From the NCBI RefSeq assembly GCF_000313135.1, contig NW_004457342.1:50729-114728 (forward strand): a stretch of 64,000 nt of DNA, given 5' to 3'. The notes beneath the pieces are model-generated. The model saw only the letters and a list, made by a program, of their open reading frames with translations. It was not told the origin of the DNA and made no database searches. This document shows, one piece after another, positions 13,709-24,453 of this stretch. How positions within the stretch are numbered: position 1 is the stretch's first letter; each line of letters begins with the position of its first letter. Origin of the DNA: Acanthamoeba castellanii str. Neff (taxonomy: Eukaryota; Discosea; Longamoebia; Acanthamoebidae). Position numbers and translations under genes: made by a program.

Positions 13709-14006
13709 CATAATGGGCGAGAATGTTATGACCGCCTAGCACCAGCCAATCAAGCGCGAGGTGATGATCACGCGTCACGAGGACAACGGATTTTATTTTC
13801 TGCCAAGGACTGGTCGAGCACACCGCGGGGTCCGCTGCCGGAGTGGCCTGCGAGTGGGGTGGCGGGTGGTGTGAGCGTAGGAATTCGGGGTGTTTGGTGC
13901 TCATGATGGGTCGATAGGCGTCGTTGTAGAGCATGCGGTAGTCGGGACCCCAGTAGATGACCAGCGGGAAGCAGGAGAACAGGCAGATGGCGATGGCCTC
14001 ATGCAT
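13431..14006 (-). pseudogene. PAS-type sensor fragment of a second histidine kinase
   Basis: On the minus strand the segment 14006-13870 encodes FPLVIYWGPDYRMLYNDAYR followed by PIMSTKHPEFL, a hallmark of PAS/GAF-type sensor histidine kinases (WGP-x-YNDAYRP). The reading then runs into sequence without recognisable domain content and overlaps the 3' end of the upstream histidine kinase in antisense. No further exons are found on this strand. It looks like the N-terminal part of another kinase, cut off from its catalytic half, which lies in the opposite orientation just to the right. Confidence 0.6.
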
Positions 14007-14094
14007 GACCTGTGCAGAGCCGCAGCACTACTCGAAGATAGTGTCGTGGTGGCTGCCCTCCATCGCCATCGCAGCTGTGGCCCCGCAGGCGATG

Positions 14095-14545
14095 ACGACG
14101 TCGGCTCTCTCCTTTCCTCGCTGCGCTGTCGTACGAGCTGCGAACGCCACTCACTCCCGCGCTCCTGCTGTCCGAATCGCTCTCAGTTCGTTTGTGTAGC
14201 GGGGTCTTGCGCGCGCCACATTCAAGACATTGACCGTTCTCACGTATGGCGCAGCTGAGGGTGCACTTTCGGAACGAGCGGAAGAGAGCATGCAGATGAT
14301 TGACGAATCGGTCGAGCTCAAGGTGCGGCTTATCCACGACCTACTCGACTTCACCAAGATCGCGCCGCACTATCCACTTATTTTTCATTCCCTCAAAGCT
14401 TATTCATTCGTTGTGACGTGTCCAGTAATAAGCTGAAGCTGGCCGTGCAAGAGGCAGCGGTGCACGAAGTGCTCGGGCGCACTCTCCAAATCGTCGGGCA
14501 CGAGATCAGCGCGAAGAAGCTCACCGTGTCGACCCACCTGCCACG
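14095..14545 (+). pseudogene. HisKA fragment with H-box His replaced by Tyr
   Basis: A frame near 14110 reads FLAALSYELRTPLTPALLL. This is the H-box of PAS-type histidine kinases with the phospho-accepting His changed to Tyr. Downstream, EESMQMIDESVELKVRLIHD and LLDFTKIA (14280-14360) form the second HisKA helix. After an intron-like gap, NKLKLAVQEAAVHEVLGRTL (14420 onward) matches the linker that precedes the ATPase domain. No ATPase G-boxes follow. Together with the minus-strand PAS fragment to its left it looks like one gene split by an inversion. Confidence 0.6.
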
Positions 14546-14990
14546 CCCCTGTCGACCACATCGGCGATCCCCTCGTGCTCTACGAGCTGCTCCAGTCGTG
14601 CGTAGCGACCAAGGGCACCTACGAGGAGAAGATCGAGCAGAACGCCATCCCACGAGGTGTCCAACAAGCGCAACGAGTAGCTCGCCGGTGACATGAAGAA
14701 GGCCGACGACGCCGGTGTGGAGTACGCGATGAGCGTGGACCCGGCCTTTGCGATGGCCGAACAGATCGACGAGCTGCTCAAGGGCTGCTGGCCCTGGACG
14801 AGAAGGGCACCCAGCTCAAGGACGCGCGGGCCAAGGACCCCAGCAGGCCAGCCTTCGTCAAGAGCATGCTCGACGCGCGGCCAAGCAGCTGGGCGCTTCC
14901 AAGGGCGGCAAGCGCAGCAAGCACGTCGTGGAGGCCATCAAGCTGGGCCAGGAGGGCTTCGGCCAATTTGTTCACACTCTACTTTTGAAA
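14546..14990 (+). pseudogene. Degraded coding region of unknown function
   Basis: Several frames in turn give good amoeba codon use (for instance VEYAMSVDPAFAMAEQIDEL at 14718 and KHVVEAIKLGQEGFGQFV at 14920), but they need repeated frame changes and cross stops. I do not recognise the family. The helical, Ala/Lys-rich content is reminiscent of a helical-bundle cytoskeletal protein, but that is only an impression. Confidence 0.35.
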
Positions 14991-15143
14991 GGTCTTGTCT
15001 TGTTGTTCGACTTCATGTACACGTTACGCTACCGAAGAGCGCCTTCAGGGCAGGTCGCTGAGAGAGGGCGCAGGACCTGCGTTGTTGGTTGTAGTGAGCC
15101 ACTTCCCTGGTCTGAGGGGGGCAATAAAAGAGAGGGGGTTTAC

Positions 15144-15547
15144 CAAAGTCGCTGCGCTTGGGCTTCTGGTGCTGGCGCTGGAACTTGCCCTGGTTGCTCA
15201 TGTCCCCCGAGTGGCCCGTCGACGACCACCTGGCCAGACGCCCCACCGCTTCGCGTCAGGAGGAAGAAAGAGCGAAAGAGAACGAAAGCGAAGAACGAAA
15301 GAGAGAAAAGCGAAGGGGAGGGGGCACGTACGTGGTCTTGCCCTTGATGATCTGAGGCTTGGGTTCGGGCTTGGCAAGGTCTTCGAACTTGTTCTTGAGG
15401 CTTCCAGCACCCGCAGGGGCTGAGTTCACCTTTTCCACCACAATCAGAATCAAGGGGGGGGGAACGTGCTACGATCGAAGTAAAAAGACGTCAGTTGGCA
15501 GAAGTGCTCACCTTGGCTTGCTGCTTCCAGGGATTCGATTCGGCCAT
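15144..15547 (-). CDS. Small basic protein, spliced, unknown function
   Basis: ATG at 15547 begins exon 1 (15547-15512, MAESNPWKQQAK), which ends at GTGAGC. Exon 2 (15429-15332) encodes a Gly/Ala/Lys-rich stretch with GSLKNKFEDLAKPEPKPQII. Exon 3 (15229-15144) encodes MSNQGKFQRQHQKPKRSDF, and the terminal exon lies further left but is not secure. The protein is short, basic and likely disordered. It is transcribed divergently from the secreted-protein gene starting at 15776, so the 15548-15775 spacer probably carries both promoters. The family is not recognised. Confidence 0.55.
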
Positions 15548-15775
15548 CTTGCTTGTCTTACAGAAGAATGCAAGAGCAACGGATGTAATTAATGATTTCA
15601 CCAATTATTTCGCAAACATTTCGTTATTTCACCAAACAATCGGGAACTACTGGACCAGGTCACCTGATTGGCCGAAGTCATAACGGCGAGGATCCTGCTT
15701 TATCTTCTTCGCTCTTTCAGTTCTTCCGTTGTTTTTCTGCCCAGACAGTTTCAGTTGTTTATCTGCACCAGCACA

Positions 15776-17065
15776 ATGCCCGGCCGCAACGTCGTAGGTT
15801 TGGTTTTGGTCGTGGCCGTCTTCTTCGTCGCCTCCGCTCTCGCCGTTCCCCAGTGGCCTCTCCAATGGTACCTTCACCTTCCACTCCACAATTAACAACT
15901 CACGAATCCAAAGAGAGAAGAACGAGAATCTAAACACCCACTCCTTTGGACCCGCACGAAACAGGCAGTCGGAGTTCAACTTCGTCAACGTGTCGAACCG
16001 CGTCCTCCTCAACTATGGCTCCGTACCCACCTCGCTAACTAATCCTTCACATATGACGGTAACTGACTTTTGATGATCTTTCACACATAGTACCACTTCA
16101 AGAGCGACGGTAAGACCACGCAGCTGCGCATCGACAACTTCAACTGCCCCGTCGGCGACCGCTCCTTCTTCTGCCGCGTCATCTTCGCCCGCGACACCAA
16201 CGTGCGTGCCCCCTCTGTTTGTTGCTTTTTGTTATGTTCGTTTTAACTCCGAACCTGACACCAACGTGTGCGCTGGGGGAGCAGTGCTATCTGTACGCGC
16301 CCGAGAGGAACAACCTGTGCTGCCTCCTCGTCCCCGGCCTCCTCGCCACCGGACCCAACTGGCTCCGTACTCTCCGTTCTTTTCCATTTTTTATATTTAT
16401 TTTATTTTGTTATTTTATTTAAAATTAATTCATGGTTTTATTTTTATTTCTTCTTGTTCTGAAACCTCTTCCTGTCGTCATGATCAGACAATGCGACTTT
16501 CCTGGGCATCAAGGAGTACCAGCACCAGAAGACCAACGCCTGGCTCAACGTACGTACCACCGCTTGCCAGCTCTTCGTTCGAATGACGCCTGAGAAGAGT
16601 GTTGCGGTGGGTAATATTGATCTCGCTACAATCATGTGATGACGGTGGTGGTAACGGCTGTATAGACGCCCAACAAGGACATCTACTACGAGACGCTGAA
16701 GACCAAGACGGCCGCCTCCGACCCCGTGGCCCTCGCCGACAGCTCCACGGCCCTCGAGTGGAACACCTTCCGACGCGGCGCGCAGGTGTGTACCCCTCGT
16801 TCCTTCAGTCCCACACAGCTCGCTGGTCACGCTTGCAGCCCTAACCACGCATCCCCCCCTCTGAAGAGCGATTCCCTGTTCGCCATGCCGCGCGATGGCT
16901 CCTGCCAGAAGCCCTGCCATTGTACTTCCACCCTCCTCTCGCTTCCTTTTCGTCACACCCTTTTGTTCGAATAGCTCAACACCTTTCTATATTCTCTCAA
17001 CGAACTGGTGCGCAGTCAGTCGCACGGTGGAGCTGCCCCTCGTTCCCTTCATCTCCGCCCAGTAA
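15776..17065 (+). CDS. Secreted ependymin-related-like protein, about 7 exons
   Basis: ATG at 15776 starts a signal peptide (NVVGLVLVVAVFFVASALA). Exons then give FNFVNVSNRVLLNYGS, a block with NFNCPVGDRSFFCRVIFARD, a Cys-pair segment (NNLCCLLVPG), NATFLGIKEYQHQKTNAWLN, YYETLKTKT, and LFAMPRDGSCQKPCH. The final exon ends at TAA 17063-17065. The order (secretion signal, spaced cysteines, a beta-rich 'FLG…W' core and a late 'F-x-P-x-x-C') fits ependymin-related lysosomal or extracellular proteins. The match is by pattern only, and other secreted beta-rich families remain possible. Introns are 50-130 bp with GT-AG ends. Confidence 0.55.
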
Positions 17066-17165
17066 CGTTGCTGTTGTGCGCTCACACGTCGTTGAACAAC
17101 TCGACTAAAGAAAGCTCTCTTTGATTTACACCCCACGCACACGCACGAGTTCGGAGCTAAAAGAT

Positions 17166-18577
17166 TCAGGCCCACTCGCCAGAGCTGAGGGGCGGTGCGG
17201 AGGAGTGGAGCCGCTTGTGGAGGTGGAGCTCCTCGAACGGCTTCGAGTCGGAGCGCAGGAAGTAGCGCTCGTCGACCTCCTCCACTCCCTGCAGCACCCG
17301 GCCCGCCCGCCCGAGCTCCTGGTCCAGCCGCGCGGCCGCGCCCACCAGGATCACCTGCGCGCCCTCCTCGTCGAGCAGCGTGGGCGGGTTCACGGGGACG
17401 AAGGTGGTCGTCGTAGGGGCGGGCGGGGGCGACTCGGCCGGCTCCTCGGGCAGCGGTGCCAGGCCGCCCAGGTAGGCCTGCACGTCGCGCTCCACCGCGG
17501 CCGCGAGGTCGCGAGCCCGGCGGTCTTCGCCGACGTGGGGCGCCGGCGGCAGCTCGTCGGTGGGCGGCTTGAGGACCGGGTTGCGCACAACGATGTGGTA
17601 GCTGCCCTCCTTGGGTATGTTGAAGCAGCGCTGCACTTCGCCCGGCTCGTGCGGCAGCTCGAGCACGAAGGCCAGGTGCGTGTGGCGCTCGTGCTCGACG
17701 ATTCCGTACACGCCCTCGCCCACGGCCCGCACCTCGGGCACCAGCTGCCGCTTCTGGCCGCCGCCGCTGCCGACGTCGGTGGTGCTCTTCTTCGTGCCGT
17801 CGCCCTCCTCCAGCACCTTGCGCACATCGTGCAGATTCCCCACCTTGGCCACCACTCCTGATTTGTCACTCTTCAGTCTTCCGCCGAAATAAAACACAGC
17901 CAAAATAAATAAAGAACAAAGATATAAAATGCAACTATGTTGAAAGCACCTAGCAGACGCTCGTGCTGGTCGATGTCGGGCAGCTTCTTGCGGGGGATGA
18001 CCAGGAGGCGCTTGTGGAGCGGGAGGGTCTCTTGGTTGATCACAGCCGCCGGGCTGGGTCCCTCCTTGGTGAGCTTCACCCACTGCTTGGGCGCCACCGG
18101 GTCCTCACCCTTGGGCGACAGCAGAACGTACAGCCTGTAGCACGTCAGCGTATGCCGTGCGTGGTGTGTGGTGTGTGGTGCGTGGTATGTGGTGTGCGGT
18201 GTGTGGTGTGTGGGTGTGTGTGTGCCTGTGAGTGTGTGGTGTGGTACCGTGACACGTCATCGAGGTCGTGCGGCAGGCGATAGGGATCGTTCTCGAGGCG
18301 CGCCTTTGGCCGGTAGAAGAAGTAGACCAGCCCTGTATGCCCCCCCCCCGCGAATTTGAGTGCTCCGCCTACCATCAGGGAACAACCACAACACGTGGGT
18401 ACCGGTCTCTAGAATGGCGGTGTGGCCGTGCTGGTTCTGGGTGTCTTTCTTGTGGTGCTCGCGCGAGTGCTGGTGCTTGTGCAATCTGTGCGGGGTGTAG
18501 CAGCGGGAGGGCACCCAGGCCAACACCCTCTGCTGCGATGCCACTCGACCGACCCTTCCGATGCCGCGCTGCAACAT
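17166..18577 (-). CDS. Probable mitochondrial protein, unknown family, spliced
   Basis: ATG at 18577 opens an Arg-rich, acid-free N-terminus (MLQRGIGRVGRVASQQRVLA) typical of a mitochondrial targeting peptide. Short exons follow: HVLWLFPDGR, then GLVYFFYRPKARLENDPYRL, then SPKGEDPVAPKQWVKL. The long last exon (about 17870-17166) contains HTHLAFVLELPHEPGEVQ and FNIPKEGSYHIVVRNP, then an Ala/Pro/Glu-rich region and HLHKRLHSSAPPLSSGEWA. The conserved core resembles domains of unknown function, and I cannot name a reaction. The intron near 18145-18255 is a TG/CA-rich microsatellite. The junction at 17880-17950 does not keep frame with the obvious splice sites, so a small error or unusual site is possible. 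Confidence 0.6.
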
Positions 18578-18879
18578 GGTCCTATACTACTACTTCACTT
18601 GCTCTTGAGAAACTTGTTGTGGCCCTGTGCGGTTGGTTTTGCACATTCACCACCCGGCCACATGAGCGCGTGCCCACAGAACATCAGAGGAGCTGGATTT
18701 CGACGAGTTTGCAAACGAATGTCAAACTTAGTAGAGAGAATGTTGAGCAACGACACCGGGTCCCGGGAGGAGCACACTGATCTGGGTGTGGTAGCCACGA
18801 AGCTCAGACAGAGAACGACCATCCCAGTTGTTCGCTACTGTAAATTGCGTTATTATTATATTGTTTTATTACCATTTTC
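18578..18879. other. Spacer between two minus-strand genes
   Basis: No supported coding sequence. It contains the 5' flank of the mitochondrial-type gene and the 3' flank of the Rab gene. Confidence 0.45.
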
Positions 18880-19892
18880 TTATTTGACAGAAATAAAATA
18901 CTGGAGTAGGCACTGGCTTGACCGAGCCAAGGCTGCAATCCGCTCCTTTTCCGCCCGGCCTGTGCTCGACTTGTCGTAGAGCGCCTGCAGCACCTCCGCG
19001 CTCGGGGTACAGCACTCGAGACCCGCGCCGTAGCTGGAGAACGGGTCCACGCCCAGCAGAGCCGCCTCGGTCAGGCGCAGGAACGTGCTCTCCACTTCGC
19101 TTCCTGTGAGGCTGCTGGTTTTGGCCCAGCCGGCGGCGCCCAACTCCAGGGCTAGCGCTTGGCCCTCCTCCGGCGACACTTGCCTCTGATGCTCCAAGTC
19201 GTTCTTCGTTCCAACTGTCAATACACACACCACACAACACATCACACCACACACACGACACACACAACGATGCTTTGTTGGTAAGCTGACGGTCACCGTC
19301 ACAGGACAAGGGAAGGACTGTAACATACCAAGGATGAAGGGCATCATGTCAACATGGTCGACCAGGCTTCGCCGCGCCTCTTCGACCCAGTACTTGGCAT
19401 TCTCCCACGAGCTTCGCGCGGTGATGTCGTAGATCACCAGCAGGCCGCGCGACCCTCGGTAGTACGCCCGCGTGATGCTGCGGAAACGTTCCTGGCCCGC
19501 CGTGTCCCACACTTGTGATGAAAGCAGAATCCAGGTCAGCCAAAACGCACAAGATCGAACGCGCGCGAGGGACCCCGCCAACAGAGCGAGAAAGCGAGGC
19601 TGCCAGAGGGGTGATTACCTTGCAGCTTGATGCGCTGGCCGCACATCTCAATTGTTCTGATGCCAAATTCAATGCCGATGGTGCTGGAGTATTGACGGAA
19701 TTTGTCTCTCAGAAAGCGAGTGTGGAGGCAAGTCTTGCCCGCACCTGTTTTTTTGGCGAAAGAACACGAGAGTCAGCGCCATTGAATCGCCAACAGCTGC
19801 ATCATCCAAGCATAGGCCTCACAATGAAGCGCACCGCTTTCGCCGATGAGGTTGAACTTGAAAATATGGTTGTAGTCCGCAGATTGATGCAT
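18880..19892 (-). CDS. Rab-family small GTPase (Rab4/Rab14-like), spliced
   Basis: This is a membrane-traffic GTPase. ATG at 19892 opens exon 1 ([14 protein letters not shown]). Exon 2 completes the P-loop [11 protein letters not shown] and gives the effector region [10 protein letters not shown] (19740-19625). Exon 3 has [20 protein letters not shown]. The last exon gives [12 protein letters not shown] (TKxD in place of NKxD) and the [12 protein letters not shown] loop. The LTG and the [12 protein letters not shown] stretch resemble Rab4/Rab14. The C-terminus as read ([13 protein letters not shown] at 18880) has no prenylatable cysteine pair, so either a further splice is missed or the protein is not prenylated. 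Introns are short and one carries a CA repeat. Confidence 0.85.
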
Positions 19893-20264
19893 TGATGGTA
19901 GAGGGCCCCAACATCCCAGGAATGCAGGCTGGAGGAAAAAGCTGATTGGGTCTAGGGGGGGGTCAAAGATAGATTTGTGATTGGGTTTAGGGGGGGTCTA
20001 GTATTGTTTTTCGATTGGGTTAGTTGGCTGATGTTGTGTGGAAATCTTGCTGGAAGGAGGGCCATGTGGGCCCACAGGGAGCTTGCCCAGACTTGCCCCA
20101 AGTGGAGCCAGAAGATGAACACATCAATGTTGCCACATCTCTTGCCATGTCTTGCAGTCACCACACCCACACAGGTGCACATGAGTGACTGGGAATGTAA
20201 ATGTAAGCTGCAAAGGAAGATCCAGAAGAAGAAATGGAAGAGGAGAAAATATAATTGAGATTGA
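19893..20264. other. CpG-poor spacer at start of transposon-rich region
   Basis: No convincing gene. Two near-copies of GATTGGGTCTAGGGGGGGTC-type sequence occur at 19947-19998. CpG drops to near zero here, marking the end of the ordinary gene block. Confidence 0.4.
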
Positions 20265-20429
20265 GTGAACTACACTTGGAGACAGCAGAGATCTTCAGAT
20301 CCACAGCCACCGCTATCACTGTACCATCACCACGCTGGCAATAATGTAATGCACCATCTCCTGTGCAATTCTTCTTTCCCCCAATCTGACTGGCCCTCAT
20401 GCCCATGTTTGCCAATTGTCATGCCCAGG

Positions 20430-20840
20430 CCCACCATCATGCCCACGCCCACCATTGCGCCTGCTCCCACCGTCGTGCCTGTGTCCACCGTCATGCCCAC
20501 ACCCACCGTCATGCCCACTCCCACCATCATGCCCGCGCCCACTGTCGTGCCTGCTCCTACTGTCGTGCCCGCGCCCACCGTCGTGCCCACACCCACCATC
20601 GTGCCTGCGCCCACCATTGTGCCTGCACCCACCGTCGTGCCTGCGCCCACCGTCGTGCCCGCACCCACCGTCATGCCTGCGCCCACCGTCGTGCCCGCGC
20701 CCACTGTTGTGCCCGCGCCCACCGTCGTGCCTGCTCCTACTGTTGTGCCCGCGCCCACCATCGTGCCCGCGCCCACCGTCGTGCCTGCTCCCACTGTCGT
20801 GCTCGCGCCCACCGTCGTGCCCGCGCCCACCATCAAGTGC
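20430..20840 (+). repeat. 18-bp minisatellite, coding-compatible (P-T-V-V-P-A)n
   Basis: More than 20 tandem copies of an 18-bp unit of the type CCCACCGTCGTGCCTGCG, with period changes between copies. All three forward frames stay open, the main one reading PTVVPA repeats within an ORF at 20265-20864. It lies upstream of the degraded transposase gene and may be its linker exon. A coding role is unproven. Confidence 0.85.
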
Positions 20841-21019
20841 GTACCGTCACCTAATCACGTGTAGGAATGCACCCTACCACACTCACACCTCACATACAAT
20901 CATGTGCAGGCCCTTGTCCACCATCATGTCCTCATCTACAGTACCACCCACACCACCATCCACTGTAGCACTCAGGCCAACACCCTCGGCCACAGCCATG
21001 ACCACAACCACCACCATCA

Positions 21020-22672
21020 CAACCACATACAGACGCCTTCCCTTCATGTTCCAAGTGTATAAATGCTCATATATATGTGAATTTTTAGGCCCACATTGTT
21101 CATACCACTCAGGAAAGGGCGTGTGTTCACCCTGGCTGTGTGGCAGCTGACCAGCAAATTGTGCAGGAAAGACTTTGTCTCCTTCAAATGTGTTGGAAAT
21201 GTCATCCAGCATTTGGCCCGTCACATGTGCAACAAGACAGTGGTTGGCCCTTCACCAGAGACCAGCATGTGTATCCTGGTGGAATTCTTGTTGGCTTGGT
21301 GTTACAACGTTAGTAAATGCCTTGAGACAAGCAAAGTAAGTGGCATGTTCTAGAGTTGGTTTGTGTGTATAGAAGGAATGAGGGTAGGTACTAACATACT
21401 CACAATGTGCCCTACAACAGGATGTGTTCATTGCTCTTGATGGGACAACAAAAGGCCATGATTGTTCCTTCCTAGGGGTTTGTGTTGGTGGTGTCCAAAA
21501 TGGAACATGGTGGTCAGTGATGGTGGATGTGCTGGAGATGATTGAGGGGAAAACAGCAGCAGAGCAAGCTAAGAAGGTGGCGCAGATGTGGGACGACTTA
21601 TGAGCATGGCAGCAGTGGCAAGGAGTGCAGGACACAGACCTTGACACCATCTGCTCCATCACCTTCAACAACACTGCAGATAATCAAGGAGTGAAAAAGG
21701 GACTCAGAGTGGCCCTTGACCAAGAGAGAGAGGAGTGGGCAAGAAGGGAGTGGCGTACAGGCCGCTGGTGGAGAAGGGCTGTGGTGATCACATCATGAGC
21801 CTGTGCATGAAGGAGTGGGAGAAGAGAGTGGTGAAGAAGGTGGGAAAGGAGTGGTGGAACCTCAAGCCAATGCAACGCCCCCACAATGTGAGGACATACC
21901 TTAATCAGTTCACCTCCACAATGTACCATCTTGCATGGCAGTTCAGTCATGAGTGGAAGGGCAAGTGGGAAGGCTTCATGCAGCAGTTCAGCATCAAGGG
22001 CAAGCCTATTCAGAGGGTCACACAAGTGCAATTTGTGAGCACTGACCAAGTTGCACACCAAGTACTAAAATGGTACACCTCACCACCACAACCACCACAA
22101 CCACCACAACCACCCTCACCCCCACATGCACACCCACGCCCACGCTCACGCCCATGCCCACACCCACACCCACGCCCACATGCACACCCACACCCATGCA
22201 CACACACACACCCATGCCCATGCCCACACCCACACCCACATGCACACCCACACACACATGCACACTCATGCCCACACCCACACCTACCACAACCACCACA
22301 ACACCATCACCAACATTGCAGTATCACTAACCATCACTTTCCATTAGGTACCCACTGATATACCTTTGGTATCTCTCCATGCATGGGAGCTTGACACAGA
22401 AGGACCATGATGACCTGTGTGCTCTGCTCAACCCTGACGTTCTGCATATGATACAGATCAGTGCCATTGGCTTACAGGTAACTCACATGCTCACCACATC
22501 ATTAGAAAATAGTCATTATTGATGTTACCTGTCACCACAGGCACTCCTTGGACTGTTCATGAAGCATCTGCCAAAAATCAACACGGTGGGGGAGTACTGT
22601 ACCCATATTCAAGAGCTGCACAACACCGTCTCTGCACTCCTCACTGACCCAGCCAAAGCAGATGCCTGATCA
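21020..22672 (+). pseudogene. Degraded DDE-type transposase gene, spliced
   Basis: Exon 21040-21332 encodes NVIQHLARHMCNKTVVG. After an intron with acceptor CTACAACAG at 21420 the next exon reads IALDGTTKGHDCSFLGVCVG, a catalytic-Asp neighbourhood like that of hAT/Kolobok-type enzymes. It continues with ICSITFNNTADNQGVKKGL, then after a frame change CGDHIMSLCMKEWEKRV, and ends ALLGLFMKHLPKINTVGEYC before TGA near 22672. An in-frame TGA at 21601 (DDL*AW) sits where CGA is plausible. CpG is scarce. The family call rests on the DGTT and NNTADN…CGDH order; inverted repeats were not located for this copy. Confidence 0.55.
22075..22285 (+). repeat. CCCACA/CACCA low-complexity tract
   Basis: Irregular CACA-, CCACA- and CCCATGC-type units. 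Read forward they give Pro/Thr/His-rich peptide, and they interrupt the transposase gene between its core and C-terminal exons. Confidence 0.8.
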
Positions 22673-24023
22673 TGGTCTTGACATCTATTGCATGATGTCT
22701 GCTGACCTGCAGCGTGCCATACATCAGTTAGCAACAGAGCACCCTGATCAAGTCCCCACCAGCCCCCCTCAACTACCCTCCTTCTTCCTCTCAACATCAG
22801 CCACATCTCTATCTCCCCTCACACAAAACTCCACCACCATCACCACACCGTCCACCATCACTGCGTCCTCCACCGTCACCGCGCCCTCCACCGTTGCCGT
22901 GCCCTCCACCGTCGCCGTGCCCTCCACCATCACCGTGCCCTCCACTGTCACCATGCCCTCCACCATCACCGTGCCCTCCACTGTCTCCGTGCCCTCCACC
23001 GTTGCCGTGCCCTCCACCGTCGCCGTGCCCTCCACCATCACCGCGCCCTCCACCGTTGCCGTGCCCTCCACCATCACCACGCCCTCCACCATCACCACGC
23101 CCTCCACCATCACCATGCCCTCCACTGTCGCCGTGCCCTCCACCGTCACCGCGCCCTCCACTGTCACCATGCCCTCCACCATCACCGTGCCCTCCACTGT
23201 CTCCGTGCCCTCCACCGTCACCGTGCCCTCCACCGTTGCCGTGCCCTCCACCGTCGCCGTGCCCTCCACCATCACCGCACCGTCCACCATTGCTGCGTCC
23301 TCCACCATCATCACGCCCTCCACCATTGCTGTGCCCTCCACCGTCACTGCGCCCTCCACCATCACTGCGCCCTCCACCATCACCGCGCCCTCCACTGTCA
23401 CCACGCCCTCCACAATCACAGGCCAACACAACACAAGGGTGGGACGAACCCAGAAACAGAAGCCATCTGGTCCTCCTCCTCTAGCAGCGCGGCGTGCTGT
23501 CTACGTGCGGCTCTACCTGCGTGCCATCATCAAGACCATCACAAAATTCGACAGTAACTTCCTGCGTGGGGGTGAGTACACCACCAATCCCGACCTCCAC
23601 TCCCTCCACCTACATACCACTACGCGAGACATCAAGCAGATCTTTGCCAAAGTCAACTGGCTCTTCCACATGAAGAGCTACTCGTTGCGAGCAGTGACTC
23701 TCCCAGGCTTCCTTGCCATGGAGGAGGCCCCCAACAATCCAGACCTCCTGCAGGAGTATGATCAGTATGGGGTATACCCTCCCTGCCTTTCCTATTCATT
23801 GCAGGGTAGCAATGGGGCTAACGGACACCAGCTGTGCAAAGAAGCATGCGAGCTCCTTGCAGCACAGCCTACGCACGCAGAGATCCATGCTTGCAAGGCA
23901 GTCTGTTTCCTGCACCAGAAGCAAATGGAGCGGCAACAGGACCAATGGCGGAAAGAGCAGCGCCATGAAGACAGGGCTATAGTCAAGACACTGGCAAGGC
24001 ATGGCATGAGGGTGCAGGGATGA
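22662..24023 (+). CDS. Transposon-associated protein with Ser-Thr-Pro repeat, unknown function
   Basis: A 453-codon frame starts MPDHGLDIYCMMSADLQ, runs through about 30 copies of a six-residue STxxxP repeat, then has a basic, globular C-terminal half (RRAVYVRLYLRAIIKTITKF, NWLFHMKSYSLRAV, HAEIHACKAVCFLHQKQMER). It overlaps the end of the transposase frame by about 10 nt. It is followed by an intron-like gap and a SAP-like exon at 24057. The globular part is not recognised. CpG occurs mainly inside the repeat units. Confidence 0.5.
   Translation: MPDHGLDIYCMMSADLQRAIHQLATEHPDQVPTSPPQLPSFFLSTSATSLSPLTQNSTTITTPSTITASSTVTAPSTVAVPSTVAVPSTITVPSTVTMPSTITVPSTVSVPSTVAVPSTVAVPSTITAPSTVAVPSTITTPSTITTPSTITMPSTVAVPSTVTAPSTVTMPSTITVPSTVSVPSTVTVPSTVAVPSTVAVPSTITAPSTIAASSTIITPSTIAVPSTVTAPSTITAPSTITAPSTVTTPSTITGQHNTRVGRTQKQKPSGPPPLAARRAVYVRLYLRAIIKTITKFDSNFLRGGEYTTNPDLHSLHLHTTTRDIKQIFAKVNWLFHMKSYSLRAVTLPGFLAMEEAPNNPDLLQEYDQYGVYPPCLSYSLQGSNGANGHQLCKEACELLAAQPTHAEIHACKAVCFLHQKQMERQQDQWRKEQRHEDRAIVKTLARHGMRVQG
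22845..23420 (+). repeat. 18-bp coding minisatellite (S-T-x-x-x-P)n
   Basis: Around 32 tandem copies of an 18-bp unit such as CCCTCCACCATCACCGTG. It has the same period as the repeat at 20430-20840 but a different consensus. Copies vary at CG/CA/TG positions. Confidence 0.9.
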
Positions 24024-24038
24024 CTTACCAACAACATA

Positions 24039-24453
24039 ATGTACACATTCCTTCAGGAGGTGAAGAAGCATGACTGCAAAATCCACCTTGGCAACAAGCG
24101 GCGGGCAGACCTCATTGCCAAGATTTGGGCCTATGACAGCCACACCCCCACCATACAAGAGCCAGGTGAGGATGACAAGCATGAGGAAGAGGAAGAGCAG
24201 GAGCAAGAGCAGGAAGGGCATGTACAATGACCAACTGGAGAGAGAGGAGGAAGATGGGGCTGACCACAGGGCTTGTCATGAAGAGGAAGCTGAAGAGAGT
24301 GATGGGGAGGAGGAAGAGGCTGACAACTATGATGACAATGACAACAATGACAACAAGGAGGAGGAAGGGCATACCATGCCATCTATAATGTTCAGGAGTC
24401 CCCAGCACCACCACATCATGGCACAACACTGTTCACGCGGCCTGTGTGCCTGA
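24039..24453 (+). CDS. SAP-like DNA-binding exon with acidic tail
   Basis: After an acceptor at 24056 the frame reads EVKKHDCKIHLGNKRRADLI, which fits a SAP domain (two short helices, Gly before the second). It continues into Glu/Asp-rich low complexity. A second frame further right (EEADNYDDNDNNDNKEEEG) is equally acidic, so the 3' end is uncertain. It probably belongs to the same transposon protein as the preceding frame. Confidence 0.45.

Noticed and set aside
20430..23420. CRISPR-like array
   Set aside because: Units are contiguous 18-bp repeats without unique spacers, in a eukaryotic context.
22769..23434. Long minus-strand ORFs over the 18-bp repeat
   Set aside because: Produced by the repeat period being a multiple of three; all six frames are open there.
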